Under the pieces are notes generated by a model, which did no database searches, had not been told where the DNA came from, and saw only the letters and a list, made by a program, of their open reading frames with translations. 64,000 bases of DNA. Origin: an uncultured Bacteroidales bacterium. GTDB taxonomy: Bacteria; Bacteroidota; Bacteroidia; Bacteroidales; Coprobacteraceae. The translations under genes were made by a program, and so were the position numbers. Shown here piece after piece: positions 56,977 to 64,000 of the stretch. Each line of letters starts with the position of its first letter. The stretch's first letter is position 1. The stretch lies in the NCBI GenBank assembly GCA_949297285.1, contig CASFRL010000045.1, forward strand, positions 32,417 to 96,416, in the 5' to 3' direction.

Positions 56977-57912
56977 ATGAAATTAACTGGATTAAAACAG
57001 ATTTTTATTACAAGTTTATTGACAGTGATCCCTTTAGGTTTTGTTTCAGCACAAACATCCAAACCGGCCACTAAAAAACATACCTCCATACAAGAAGACC
57101 TCATCGCCTATAACAAAGTTATCCCCCGCATCATGAATGTGGTGGATTCTGCGGCCCTCAAAAAACGGTTAGAACAAGAATACAACGAATATCCTGCAAT
57201 CGACCTCTACGGAGACAACTGGAATACGGAATGGGTGAATCCATACAAAGCGACGGTTCAGTTCCCCGATTCATTCTCTATCGACGTCTCTGAATATTGT
57301 ATGCCTGTGCCGGGATACAAGACATCGGACTACGGTCCCCGCTGGCGCAGAATGCACCGAGGCGTTGACTTAAAACTTCAGGTTGGCGATACCGTAAGAG
57401 CAGCATTCTCGGGAAAAGTGAGAATCACCAAATACGAAGCACGCGGTTATGGTTACTATGTATTATTGAGACATACAAACGGGTTGGAAACCATTTACGG
57501 ACATCTTTCGAAAATATTGGTTCGCCCGAACCAAATCGTAAAAGTGGGAGAACCTATTGCTTTGGGAGGAAACACAGGACGCTCTACCGGCCCGCACCTA
57601 CACTTCGAAACACGTTTCTTGGGACTGGATATCAATCCGAACGAGATCTTCGACTTTGTCAATCAAGTACCGCATACCGATACCTATGTATTCCGTTCGA
57701 AAACTCCTGTCAAAAACGTATCATCGGCCCAATTGGCAGCATCGAAGAGCAAAAACAACGGAAGCAAATATCTCACATATCGGATAAAGAAAGGCGACAC
57801 CCTCTCTTCTATTGCCGTGAAATATCGCACGACAGTAAATTCTTTGTGCCGACTGAACGGTATCAGTAAAAACAAAGTATTGAGATTGGGACAAACAATT
57901 CGAGTGAAATAA
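56977..57912 (+). CDS. M23 peptidoglycan endopeptidase with LysM domain
   Basis: 311 residues from ATG 56977 with signal peptide (IFITSLLTVIPLGFVSAQ). The M23/LytM domain spans about 100-225: HRGVDLKLQVGD (His-x3-Asp), YYVLLRHTNGLETIYGHLSK, and HLHFETRF (His-x-His) give the zinc site, so it should be catalytic. A C-terminal LysM covers about 266-310 (YRIKKGDTLSSIAVKYRTTVNSLCRLNGI). Probably cuts or remodels peptidoglycan during growth or division. The stop at 57912 is followed 10 bp later by the carB promoter. Confidence 0.93.
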   Translation: MKLTGLKQIFITSLLTVIPLGFVSAQTSKPATKKHTSIQEDLIAYNKVIPRIMNVVDSAALKKRLEQEYNEYPAIDLYGDNWNTEWVNPYKATVQFPDSFSIDVSEYCMPVPGYKTSDYGPRWRRMHRGVDLKLQVGDTVRAAFSGKVRITKYEARGYGYYVLLRHTNGLETIYGHLSKILVRPNQIVKVGEPIALGGNTGRSTGPHLHFETRFLGLDINPNEIFDFVNQVPHTDTYVFRSKTPVKNVSSAQLAASKSKNNGSKYLTYRIKKGDTLSSIAVKYRTTVNSLCRLNGISKNKVLRLGQTIRVK

Positions 57913-57922
57913 GCGACAAAAA

Positions 57923-57954
57923 TTTGACATTCTGACAAAAAACAGTTATCTTTG
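57923..57954 (+). promoter_or_regulatory. Promoter of carB and its leader
   Basis: TTTG at 57923-57926, 20-bp spacer, TATCTTTG at 57947-57954: full match to the Bacteroides pattern. A 12-bp palindrome CCGAAATTTCGG (57955-57966) follows at the expected start of transcription. Confidence 0.75.
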
Positions 57955-57980
57955 CCGAAATTTCGGAAAAACAGAAAAGA

Positions 57981-58091
57981 ATGGAACGCAATATCTATTT
58001 GAACAGTGGTATTCCACATGAAAGTATGTCGAACCCCGACAGTAATTTTCCGTTTTTCGCAAGTAATGAACTTAATTTCTCTATTATATAA
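57981..58091 (+). CDS. Putative carB leader peptide (36 aa)
   Basis: ATG-initiated 36-codon ORF inside the carB leader, ending with TAA at 58089-58091. The stop touches the 5' arm of the downstream terminator hairpin. The peptide starts MERNIYLNSG and is rich in Asn and Phe in its second half. Its mRNA has U-rich stretches (AATTTTCCGTTTTTCG; CTTAATTTCTCTATTATA), as in the E. coli pyrBI leader. Only one Arg codon is present, so an arginine-codon mechanism is not suggested. It is too short to be judged by homology; the case rests on position and on the structure that follows. Confidence 0.55.
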   Translation: MERNIYLNSGIPHESMSNPDSNFPFFASNELNFSII

Positions 58092-58123
58092 TGCGTTGGC
58101 TTTATTGCTAACGCATTTTTTTT
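58091..58123 (+). terminator. Terminator-like attenuator before carB
   Basis: ATGCGTTGGC (58091-58100) pairs with GCTAACGCAT (58107-58116) with one G-U pair, followed by eight T. It lies only 34 bp before the carB ATG, and no -7 element follows it, so transcription of carB must pass through it. AACGCAATAT (57985-57994) matches 9 of 10 positions for pairing with the 5' arm region (58088-58097), a candidate antiterminator. Confidence 0.7.
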
Positions 58124-58157
58124 GACCGGACAACAAGAATTTAAAAAATATTTATTT

Positions 58158-61100
58158 ATGCAGAAATCTATCAAAAAAGTACTGGTATTAGGCTCTGGGG
58201 CTTTAAAAATCGGACAAGCCGGAGAATTTGACTACTCCGGATCTCAGGCGTTAAAAGCCATGAGAGAAGAAGGCATCAAAACAGTCCTCATCAATCCGAA
58301 CATCGCAACCATTCAGACATCGGAAGGGATTGCCGATCAAGTATATTTCTTACCGGTAACCCCCTACTTCGTAGAAGAAATCTTCAAAAAAGAGAAACCG
58401 GACGGAATTCTTCTTGCATTCGGAGGTCAAACCGCCCTAAACTGCGGAACAGAATTATATAATAAAGGTATTCTGGATAAATACAATGTTCAAGTGCTCG
58501 GTACGTCGGTAGAAGCTATTATGAATACCGAAGACCGTGACCTATTCGTAAAAAAACTGAACGAGATCAATGTCAAGACTCCGAAAAGCATCGCCGTAGA
58601 ATCGATGGAAGAGGCCTTTAAAGCCGCTGAATCGATCGGATACCCGCTGATCATACGATCGGCTTATGCTTTGGGTGGAATGGGTAGCGGATTCTGCTAC
58701 AACGAAAAAGAGTTGAAAGACCTCGCAGAAAACGCATTCTCCTATTCGAACCAAATTCTGGTAGAAGAGTCGCTGAAAGGTTGGAAAGAGATCGAATTCG
58801 AAGTGATCCGGGACAAAAACGACCACTGCTTTACGGTTGCAAGCATGGAAAACTTCGACCCGCTGGGAATACACACCGGTGAAAGTATCGTGGTTGCTCC
58901 GACCTGCTCTCTCGATGAGAAAGAATTGTCGATGTTGCAAGAGTTGTCGAAAAAGGTTATCCGCCACTTGGGTATCGTCGGAGAATGTAATATCCAATAT
59001 GCCTTCAACTCGGATACCGACGATTACCGGATCATCGAAGTGAATGCCCGGTTAAGCCGCTCATCGGCATTGGCGTCGAAAGCAACCGGATATCCTTTGG
59101 CTTTTGTCGCTGCCAAACTCGCATTGGGTTATTCGTTAGACCAGATCGGCGAAATGGGAACGCCAAACTCGGCCTATGTAGCTCCGAGCCTCGACTATTA
59201 CATCTGCAAGATTCCCCGCTGGGATTTAAATAAATTTGCAGGCGTTTCGAGACTGATCGGATCGAGCATGAAATCGGTCGGAGAAATCATGTCGATCGGA
59301 AAGAGCTTTGAAGAGATCATTCAAAAAGGTTTACGAATGATAGGACAGGGAATGCACGGATTTGTTGGAAACAATGACCTGAAATTCGATAATCTGGCAG
59401 AGGAGCTCTCCCATCCTACCGATATGCGTATTTTTGCGATTGCCGAAGCATTCGAAAAAGGGTACACAATAGAGAAGATACATGACCTGACTAAGATAGA
59501 CCCATGGTTCCTCGGTAAACTGAAAAATATACACGATTATAAACAGAAACTTCAAACATACAATCGTATAGAAGATCTTCCGGCTGAGGTGATGCTCGAA
59601 GCGAAACGCCTCGGATTCTCAGACTTCCAGATTGCCCGCTTTGTGGAAAATCCTCAAGGAAATATGGAAGCCGAAAACATACGTACCCGCAATTATCGGA
59701 AGAAATTGGGAATTCTCCCTTCTGTAAAACGGATCAATACCGTAGCTTCTGAACATCCTGAACTGACAAACTATCTGTATTTGACCTACGACGGCAGCGA
59801 CCACGATATTCCGTATTACAAAAACGACAAATCGGTTGTGGTACTCGGATCGGGAGCATACCGCATCGGAAGCTCAGTAGAGTTTGACTGGTGTTCGGTG
59901 AATGCCGTACAGACGGCTCGCAAATTGGGGTATAAATCGATCATGATCAACTATAACCCTGAAACGGTATCGACCGACTATGATATGTGCGACCGACTCT
60001 ATTTCGATGAATTGACTTATGAGCGTGTACTCGATGTTATCGATCTGGAATCGCCGAAAGGGGTTATCGTATCGGTGGGCGGACAGATTCCGAACAATCT
60101 GGCCATGAAATTGCACCGTCAGCATGTTCCTATCCTCGGTACCTCTCCGGTCTCTATCGACCGGGCTGAAAATCGGCACAAATTCTCCAGTATGCTCGAC
60201 CAATTGGAAATAGACCAACCGGCTTGGAAAGAACTTACCAGCATGGACGAAATCGAAGCATTCGTAGAAAAAGTGGGATTCCCGGTATTGGTACGTCCGT
60301 CATACGTACTCTCCGGTGCAGCCATGAACGTATGCTATAACAAAGAAGGATTACGCAACTTCCTCGACCTTGCTGCCCATGTATCGAAAGAGTATCCGGT
60401 TGTTGTTTCTCAATTCTTGCAAAACGCCAAGGAGATCGAATTTGACGCGGTTGCCCAAAATGGAGAAATTGTAGAATATGCCATCTCTGAACATGTAGAA
60501 TTTGCCGGCGTGCACTCGGGTGACGCAACTTTGGTATTCCCGGCTCAGAAAATCTACTTCGAGACAGCCCGGAGAATCAAGAAAGTCAGTCGGAAAATCG
60601 CTAAGGAGCTGAACATCAGCGGGCCTTTCAATATTCAATATCTTGCCAAAAATAATGAGGTGAAAGTTATCGAATGTAACCTTCGGGCATCCCGGAGCTT
60701 CCCGTTCGTATCGAAAGTATTGAAACGCAACTTCATCGAAACGGCAACCCGCATCATGCTCGATGCACCGTATTCACGTCCCGATAAATCGGCTTTTGAT
60801 GTCGACTGCATCGGAGTGAAGGCTTCTCAGTTCTCTTTTGCGCGGTTACAAAACGCAGACCCGGTTTTGGGTGTAGACATGGCATCTACCGGTGAAGTAG
60901 GTTGTATCGGCGAAGATTTTAACGAGGCTCTTCTCACATCGATGATTGCCGTAGGTTACAACATCCCGAAGAAAAGTGTCATGGTCTCTTCTGGTTCGGC
61001 AAAATCGAAAGTAGATCTGCTGGAAGCATGCCGATTACTCGATCAGAAAGGTTACGACCTGTATGCTACGGCAGGCACGCAGAAATTCTTAAAGGAGAAC

Positions 61101-61376
61101 GGCGTGAAAAATGTACAAGTGGTTTCGTGGCCGGACGAGAATAAGGAAAACAATGTGATGGATATGATCTCTGAACATAAGTTCGAGTTGGTTATCAACA
61201 TTCCTAAAAACCATACAAAACGGGAATTGACTAACGGATACAAGATTCGTCGGGCTTCGATCGATCACAATATTCCGCTACTCACCAATGCTCGCCTGGC
61301 AAGTGCCTTTATCGAAGCATTCTGCAGCATCGGAATAGAAGACATTGAAATAAAAAGCTGGAAAGAGTATAAATAA
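58158..61376 (+). CDS. carB: Carbamoyl-phosphate synthase large subunit
   Basis: Makes carbamoyl phosphate from bicarbonate, ATP and ammonia for pyrimidine and arginine synthesis. From ATG 58158 it has 1072 residues, essentially the E. coli length. Two homologous ATP-grasp halves begin at VLVLGSGALKIGQAGEFDYSGSQA and VVVLGSGAYRIGSSVEFDWCSVNA. Segments IEVNARLSRSSALASKATGYPLA and IECNLRASRSFPFVSKV mark the two synthetase sites. The C-terminal allosteric (MGS-like) domain starts near 935 (SAKSKVDLLEACRLLDQKGYDLYATAGTQKFL). The TTG frame extension to 58122 lies inside the terminator T-run and is rejected. No carA is adjacent, so the glutaminase subunit must be elsewhere. Confidence 0.96.
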   Translation: MQKSIKKVLVLGSGALKIGQAGEFDYSGSQALKAMREEGIKTVLINPNIATIQTSEGIADQVYFLPVTPYFVEEIFKKEKPDGILLAFGGQTALNCGTELYNKGILDKYNVQVLGTSVEAIMNTEDRDLFVKKLNEINVKTPKSIAVESMEEAFKAAESIGYPLIIRSAYALGGMGSGFCYNEKELKDLAENAFSYSNQILVEESLKGWKEIEFEVIRDKNDHCFTVASMENFDPLGIHTGESIVVAPTCSLDEKELSMLQELSKKVIRHLGIVGECNIQYAFNSDTDDYRIIEVNARLSRSSALASKATGYPLAFVAAKLALGYSLDQIGEMGTPNSAYVAPSLDYYICKIPRWDLNKFAGVSRLIGSSMKSVGEIMSIGKSFEEIIQKGLRMIGQGMHGFVGNNDLKFDNLAEELSHPTDMRIFAIAEAFEKGYTIEKIHDLTKIDPWFLGKLKNIHDYKQKLQTYNRIEDLPAEVMLEAKRLGFSDFQIARFVENPQGNMEAENIRTRNYRKKLGILPSVKRINTVASEHPELTNYLYLTYDGSDHDIPYYKNDKSVVVLGSGAYRIGSSVEFDWCSVNAVQTARKLGYKSIMINYNPETVSTDYDMCDRLYFDELTYERVLDVIDLESPKGVIVSVGGQIPNNLAMKLHRQHVPILGTSPVSIDRAENRHKFSSMLDQLEIDQPAWKELTSMDEIEAFVEKVGFPVLVRPSYVLSGAAMNVCYNKEGLRNFLDLAAHVSKEYPVVVSQFLQNAKEIEFDAVAQNGEIVEYAISEHVEFAGVHSGDATLVFPAQKIYFETARRIKKVSRKIAKELNISGPFNIQYLAKNNEVKVIECNLRASRSFPFVSKVLKRNFIETATRIMLDAPYSRPDKSAFDVDCIGVKASQFSFARLQNADPVLGVDMASTGEVGCIGEDFNEALLTSMIAVGYNIPKKSVMVSSGSAKSKVDLLEACRLLDQKGYDLYATAGTQKFLKENGVKNVQVVSWPDENKENNVMDMISEHKFELVINIPKNHTKRELTNGYKIRRASIDHNIPLLTNARLASAFIEAFCSIGIEDIEIKSWKEYK

Positions 61377-61395
61377 GTTTTTCCCATAATCATAA

Positions 61396-61432
61396 AAAAC
61401 GGCTCATGCAATACTTTTGCATGGGCCGTTTT
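61396..61432 (+). terminator. Intrinsic terminator after carB
   Basis: AAAACGGCTCATGCA (61396-61410) with TGCATGGGCCGTTTT (61418-61432), 14 of 15 pairs plus one G-U; ends in T. Confidence 0.85.
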
Positions 61433-61601
61433 CATATACTGACAAATGCGCTAAAACCCTACCGAAAAAATCCGGGAGTTACGATCTCCGGAACAAGAAA
61501 AAGAGCCGGTAAATATCGTCGGATTTATCGACAGACCGACATCTGAACGCTGATTGTCTCCCGAAACCTGTACCCCAAATTTTCAAATAATAGAACGCGA
61601 T

Positions 61602-61640
61602 AAAAAAGCAAGGCGGATCAATCGTTGATCCGCCTTGCTT
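61602..61640 (-). terminator. Terminator of gdhA
   Basis: AAGCAAGGCGGATCAA (61606-61621) pairs perfectly with TTGATCCGCCTTGCTT (61625-61640). The minus-strand transcript ends in a T-run from the plus-strand A-run at 61602-61607. The rest of 61433-61601 shows no gene. Confidence 0.88.
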
Positions 61641-61660
61641 ATCTTATTGGTAAAAACCTA

Positions 61661-62995
61661 TTATAATACTCCTTGTGCCATCATTGCTTTCGCAACTTTC
61701 ATAAATCCGGCAACATTAGCACCTTTAACGTAGTTAACAGTACCATCTTCTTGTTTTCCATAACGTACACATTGTGTATGTATGTCGAACATGATTTGTT
61801 TCAGACGGGCATCAACTTCTTCAGCAGTCCAATTCAGTTTAATAGAATTCTGAGTCATTTCAAGACCACTTACCGAAACACCTCCTGCATTGGCAGCTTT
61901 ACCCGGAGCATAAAGAATTTTTGCTTTCACGAATTCTTCGATAGCTTCAGGAGTTGAAGGCATGTTTGCTCCTTCCGATACAGCAAAACATCCATTGGCG
62001 AGCAATGCCCGAGCATCGTCTCCGTCCAATTCGTTCTGTGTTGCACTCGGCATGGCGATATCACATTTTTCACCCCAAGGACGACCACCTTCTACATACT
62101 TGCAACCGTATTTTTCAGCATATTCTCTGATACGTCCACGATACAGATTCTTCAATTCGAAGATATAATCCAGTTTCTCTTTATCGATTCCGTCCGGATC
62201 ATAAATGTAACCGTTACTGTCAGACATGGTAACGACTTTTGCACCCAAACTGATCAATTTTTGTACTGTATATTGAGCCACATTTCCTGAACCGGATACC
62301 GTAACAACTTTACCTTTAATATCGATATTTCGGGTTTTCAACATTTCAAGAAGGAAATACACGTTTCCATAACCGGTAGCTTCAGGACGGATCAAAGAAC
62401 CTCCGAATTCAATTCCTTTACCGGTGAAAGTACCTGTATTTTCACGAGCCAATTTCTTATACATTCCAAACATATATCCTACTTCACGACCACCTACACC
62501 GATATCACCGGCAGGAACGTCTGTTTCCGGTCCGATGTGCCGCCACAATTCGGTAACGAAAGCTTGACAGAATCGCATGATTTCTGTGTCGGATTTTCCT
62601 TTCGGGTTGAAGTCCGAACCACCTTTTCCACCACCCATAGGCAAGGTAGTCAAGGAGTTTTTGAATGTTTGTTCGAATGCAAGGAACTTAAGGATAGACA
62701 AGTTTACAGAAGAGTGGAAACGGATACCGCCTTTGTACGGTCCGATAGCATTATTATGTTGTACACGATATCCCATATTGGTCTGAACCTTTCCTTTATC
62801 ATCTATCCAAGTGACACGGAATGAGAAGATACGATCAGGAATACAAAGTCTTTCGATAAGATTGTAACGGTCAAACTCCGGATGTTCGTTATAAGCATCT
62901 TCAATAGTTGACAATACTTCTTCCACAGCCTGATGATATTCAGGTTCGTTCGGGAAACGTCTTTTCAATTCGCTCAGTACGTTTTGTGCATTCAT
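61661..62995 (-). CDS. gdhA: Glutamate dehydrogenase, NADP-type
   Basis: Reversible amination of 2-oxoglutarate; main ammonium assimilation enzyme in gut Bacteroidales. 444 residues, the size of hexameric GDH-I. Substrate and catalytic residues are in KGGIRFHSSVNLSILKFLAFEQ, LPMGGGKGGSDFNPKGKSD and PAGDIGVGGREVGYMFG. The nucleotide-binding domain has GKVVTVSGSGNVAQYTVQKL. The cofactor is inferred from the overall family rather than from a single residue. Its leader can form a large structured RNA (63047-63150). Confidence 0.95.
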   Translation of the reverse strand: MNAQNVLSELKRRFPNEPEYHQAVEEVLSTIEDAYNEHPEFDRYNLIERLCIPDRIFSFRVTWIDDKGKVQTNMGYRVQHNNAIGPYKGGIRFHSSVNLSILKFLAFEQTFKNSLTTLPMGGGKGGSDFNPKGKSDTEIMRFCQAFVTELWRHIGPETDVPAGDIGVGGREVGYMFGMYKKLARENTGTFTGKGIEFGGSLIRPEATGYGNVYFLLEMLKTRNIDIKGKVVTVSGSGNVAQYTVQKLISLGAKVVTMSDSNGYIYDPDGIDKEKLDYIFELKNLYRGRIREYAEKYGCKYVEGGRPWGEKCDIAMPSATQNELDGDDARALLANGCFAVSEGANMPSTPEAIEEFVKAKILYAPGKAANAGGVSVSGLEMTQNSIKLNWTAEEVDARLKQIMFDIHTQCVRYGKQEDGTVNYVKGANVAGFMKVAKAMMAQGVL

Positions 62996-63046
62996 TTTTC
63001 TTCTAATTTATAGTAGTAAATAATTTGAAATTTCTGTCTTTTTCCT

Positions 63047-63150
63047 ATCGAAATAAATTTTCAAGCCTGTTTTTACATCCGATTTCTAATTTTCAGACGC
63101 TTATTCGTAATAAAAGCATAGTAAATACAGGCTATATCTTTTATTTCGAT
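63047..63150 (-). ncRNA. Structured 5' leader of gdhA (candidate cis-regulatory RNA)
   Basis: Two nested stems can form in the minus-strand leader. P1: ATCGAAATAAA pairs perfectly over 11 bp (63150-63140 with 63057-63047). P2: AGCCTGTATTTAC pairs with GTAAAAACAGGCT over 12 of 13 positions (63133-63121 with 63076-63064). They are separated by a symmetric 6x6 internal loop and capped by a 44-nt apical region that may hold a small hairpin. The predicted transcription start (about 63145-63150) coincides with the 5' strand of P1, so the fold would begin at the 5' end of the gdhA mRNA and finish about 50 nt before the ATG. No known riboswitch class is recognised. Confidence 0.5.
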
Positions 63151-63151
63151 G

Positions 63152-63184
63152 CAAATTTAATACAAATAATTTGATATTTGCAAG
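63152..63184 (-). promoter_or_regulatory. Promoter of gdhA
   Basis: Minus strand: CTTG (63184-63181), 21-bp spacer, TAAATTTG (63159-63152). The -7 match is full and the -33 is one base off. Confidence 0.55.
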
Positions 63185-63472
63185 AAAATAATAGAAAATT
63201 AATAACAAAAAGCATAATAAATTTATATTTAATGGCAAAAAGCTCTTTTTTTAGGTATTTATGAGAAATTTTGACACAAAGAAAATAAAATACAATAAAG
63301 GCCATAGAGGCATCGATCGGTATCTTCCCAGCCTGCCGATTCATGTACATATTTTATTATCCGAATTAAAAATACCTACCGAAATGCGTTTATCAACAAG
63401 CAAAGGCTGAAACCGGAAGATTTTCTCGATATGAATATTTCGGGTTCTGAAGATAGGCTCTCTCGCAACAAT
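63185..63472. other. AT-rich spacer between gdhA promoter and PFOR terminator
   Basis: Short ORFs here (for example a 69-codon frame at 63141-63350, minus) have AT-driven composition and no protein signature. I see no RNA gene. Confidence 0.5.
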
Positions 63473-63508
63473 AAAAAAAGGGAAAAGCCTTTTCGGCTTT
63501 TCCCTTTT
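63473..63508 (-). terminator. Terminator of the pyruvate:ferredoxin oxidoreductase gene
   Basis: AAAAGGGAAAAGCC (63476-63489) pairs perfectly with GGCTTTTCCCTTTT (63495-63508); minus-strand T-run follows. 27 bp after the stop. Confidence 0.88.
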
Positions 63509-63535
63509 CTGAATTATAAGGTTTCATCATAGAAA

Positions 63536-64000
63536 TCAATCTTCTACTTCAACGCCCCATTGTTGTTTTGCCAGACGTTTGTAGTTATTGTATCTCCATT
63601 TTGCATTGTCCTGAGCCGCTTTGAACAATTCGGCAGCTTCGGCCGGGTATTGTTTCATTACAGAAGCGTAACGAACTTCTCCTTTGAGGAAGTCTTCGAA
63701 TTTATCCCATTGCGGTTCTTTGCTGTCCAAAGTGAACGGATTCTTGCCTTCTGCTTCCAGCATCGGGTTGTAACGCCACAAGTGCCAGTATCCGCATTCA
63801 ACAGCGGCAGCTTCTTCTGCTTGGGCTTTACCCATACCTTTCTTCAAACCATGGTTGATACATGGAGCATAAGCGATGATGATAGACGGTCCGTCATAAG
63901 CTTCGGCTTCGCGAATAGCTTTCAACGTTTGGGCTTGATCGGCACCCATAGCGATCTGTGCGCAATATACATATCCGTATGTAGAGGCAATCAAACCGAG
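63536..64000 (-). CDS. nifJ: Pyruvate:ferredoxin (flavodoxin) oxidoreductase, C-terminal part
   Basis: Partial; the last 154 residues are visible and the start lies beyond the right edge (the frame stays open to 64000). The segment covers the C-terminal thiamine-diphosphate/phosphate-binding and dimer part of the single-chain enzyme: ASTYGYVYCAQIAMGADQAQTLKAI, YDGPSIIIAYAPCINHG, then YWHLWRYNPML and LDSKEPQWDKFEDFLKGEVRY. The enzyme oxidises pyruvate to acetyl-CoA with reduced ferredoxin, so it fits an anaerobe. It ends with a strong terminator. Confidence 0.92.
   Translation of the reverse strand, partial: LGLIASTYGYVYCAQIAMGADQAQTLKAIREAEAYDGPSIIIAYAPCINHGLKKGMGKAQAEEAAAVECGYWHLWRYNPMLEAEGKNPFTLDSKEPQWDKFEDFLKGEVRYASVMKQYPAEAAELFKAAQDNAKWRYNNYKRLAKQQWGVEVED

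Noticed and set aside
58091..58123. Hairpin before carB as only the M23 terminator
   Set aside because: Not favoured: the M23 stop is 180 bp upstream, the carB promoter lies between, and no promoter follows the hairpin. It cannot be fully excluded without RNA data.
63141..63350. 69-codon hydrophobic minus-strand frame between gdhA and the PFOR gene
   Set aside because: AT-driven composition with Phe/Ile/Lys bias, and it overlaps the gdhA promoter.
1..64000. tRNA, rRNA, CRISPR array or insertion sequence
   Set aside because: I scanned for cloverleaf-like motifs, evenly spaced repeats, transposase signatures and long flanking inverted repeats, and found none I could support by eye.

Overview
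The window looks like a piece of a Bacteroidales chromosome (roughly 40% GC by eye). Three things support this. Promoters match the Bacteroides-type pattern TTTG-N(about 20)-TAnnTTTG. Two secreted proteins end in type IX secretion (Por) sorting domains. The gene set is also typical: a Bacteroidetes LptD, a combined MsrB-MsrA, separate sbcD/sbcC, a split MacB-like exporter, and uxuA with an SDR partner. T9SS cargo makes a relative of Barnesiella, Coprobacter, Parabacteroides or Odoribacter more likely than Bacteroides proper, but the genus cannot be fixed from the sequence. I saw no tRNA, rRNA, insertion sequence, prophage or CRISPR array. This is ordinary core chromosome with a few accessory carbohydrate genes.

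Layout. 1-3.6 kb: end of a TonB-like gene, a T9SS-secreted SGNH esterase, and galE, the last two meeting at a perfect 46-bp palindrome. 3.8-5.6 kb: rplY-pth-hslR. 5.7-13.5 kb: K+ channel, ilvE, msrBA, an HD hydrolase, LptD and CorA. 13.6-20.9 kb: a repetitive T9SS surface protein, rpsA, rnz and a GH71/GH99-like protein. 21-25.4 kb: an MscS-type channel interrupted by an in-frame amber codon, then kup. 25.6-30.3 kb: a small unknown gene, tadA, a SIMPL protein, and a mannonate branch (uxuA plus SDR) divergent from an AraC regulator. 30.4-35.5 kb: yraN, mmcQ-like, birA, a TPR protein, pyrH, frr, rsgA. 35.6-41.3 kb: a five-gene ABC/MFP/TolC efflux operon. 41.6-50.8 kb: thyA-folA, a PepSY-like lipoprotein, dsbD, sbcDC and a GlsB-like protein. 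51-57.9 kb: an acetyltransferase, a flavoprotein, a DUF4136/beta-barrel pair, ispD-recG and an M23-LysM peptidase. 58-64 kb: carB, gdhA and the 3' end of a pyruvate:ferredoxin oxidoreductase gene.

The two most interesting signals are not proteins. (1) A good promoter precedes carB, followed by a 36-codon leader ORF. Its stop codon touches a strong intrinsic terminator, and no promoter is visible between that terminator and carB. An early leader segment can pair with the 5' arm of the terminator, so the layout looks like a transcription attenuator controlling carbamoyl-phosphate synthesis. (2) The gdhA 5' leader can fold into a 104-nt two-stem structure that begins almost exactly at the predicted transcription start. 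A third point is the MscS-like gene, intact except for one TAG codon.

Several genes have apparent 5' extensions that start at TTG or GTG. In most of these cases a downstream ATG fits family length better, and for ilvE, kup and ispD the promoter -7 element itself overlaps or lies inside the extension. I have used the downstream starts.
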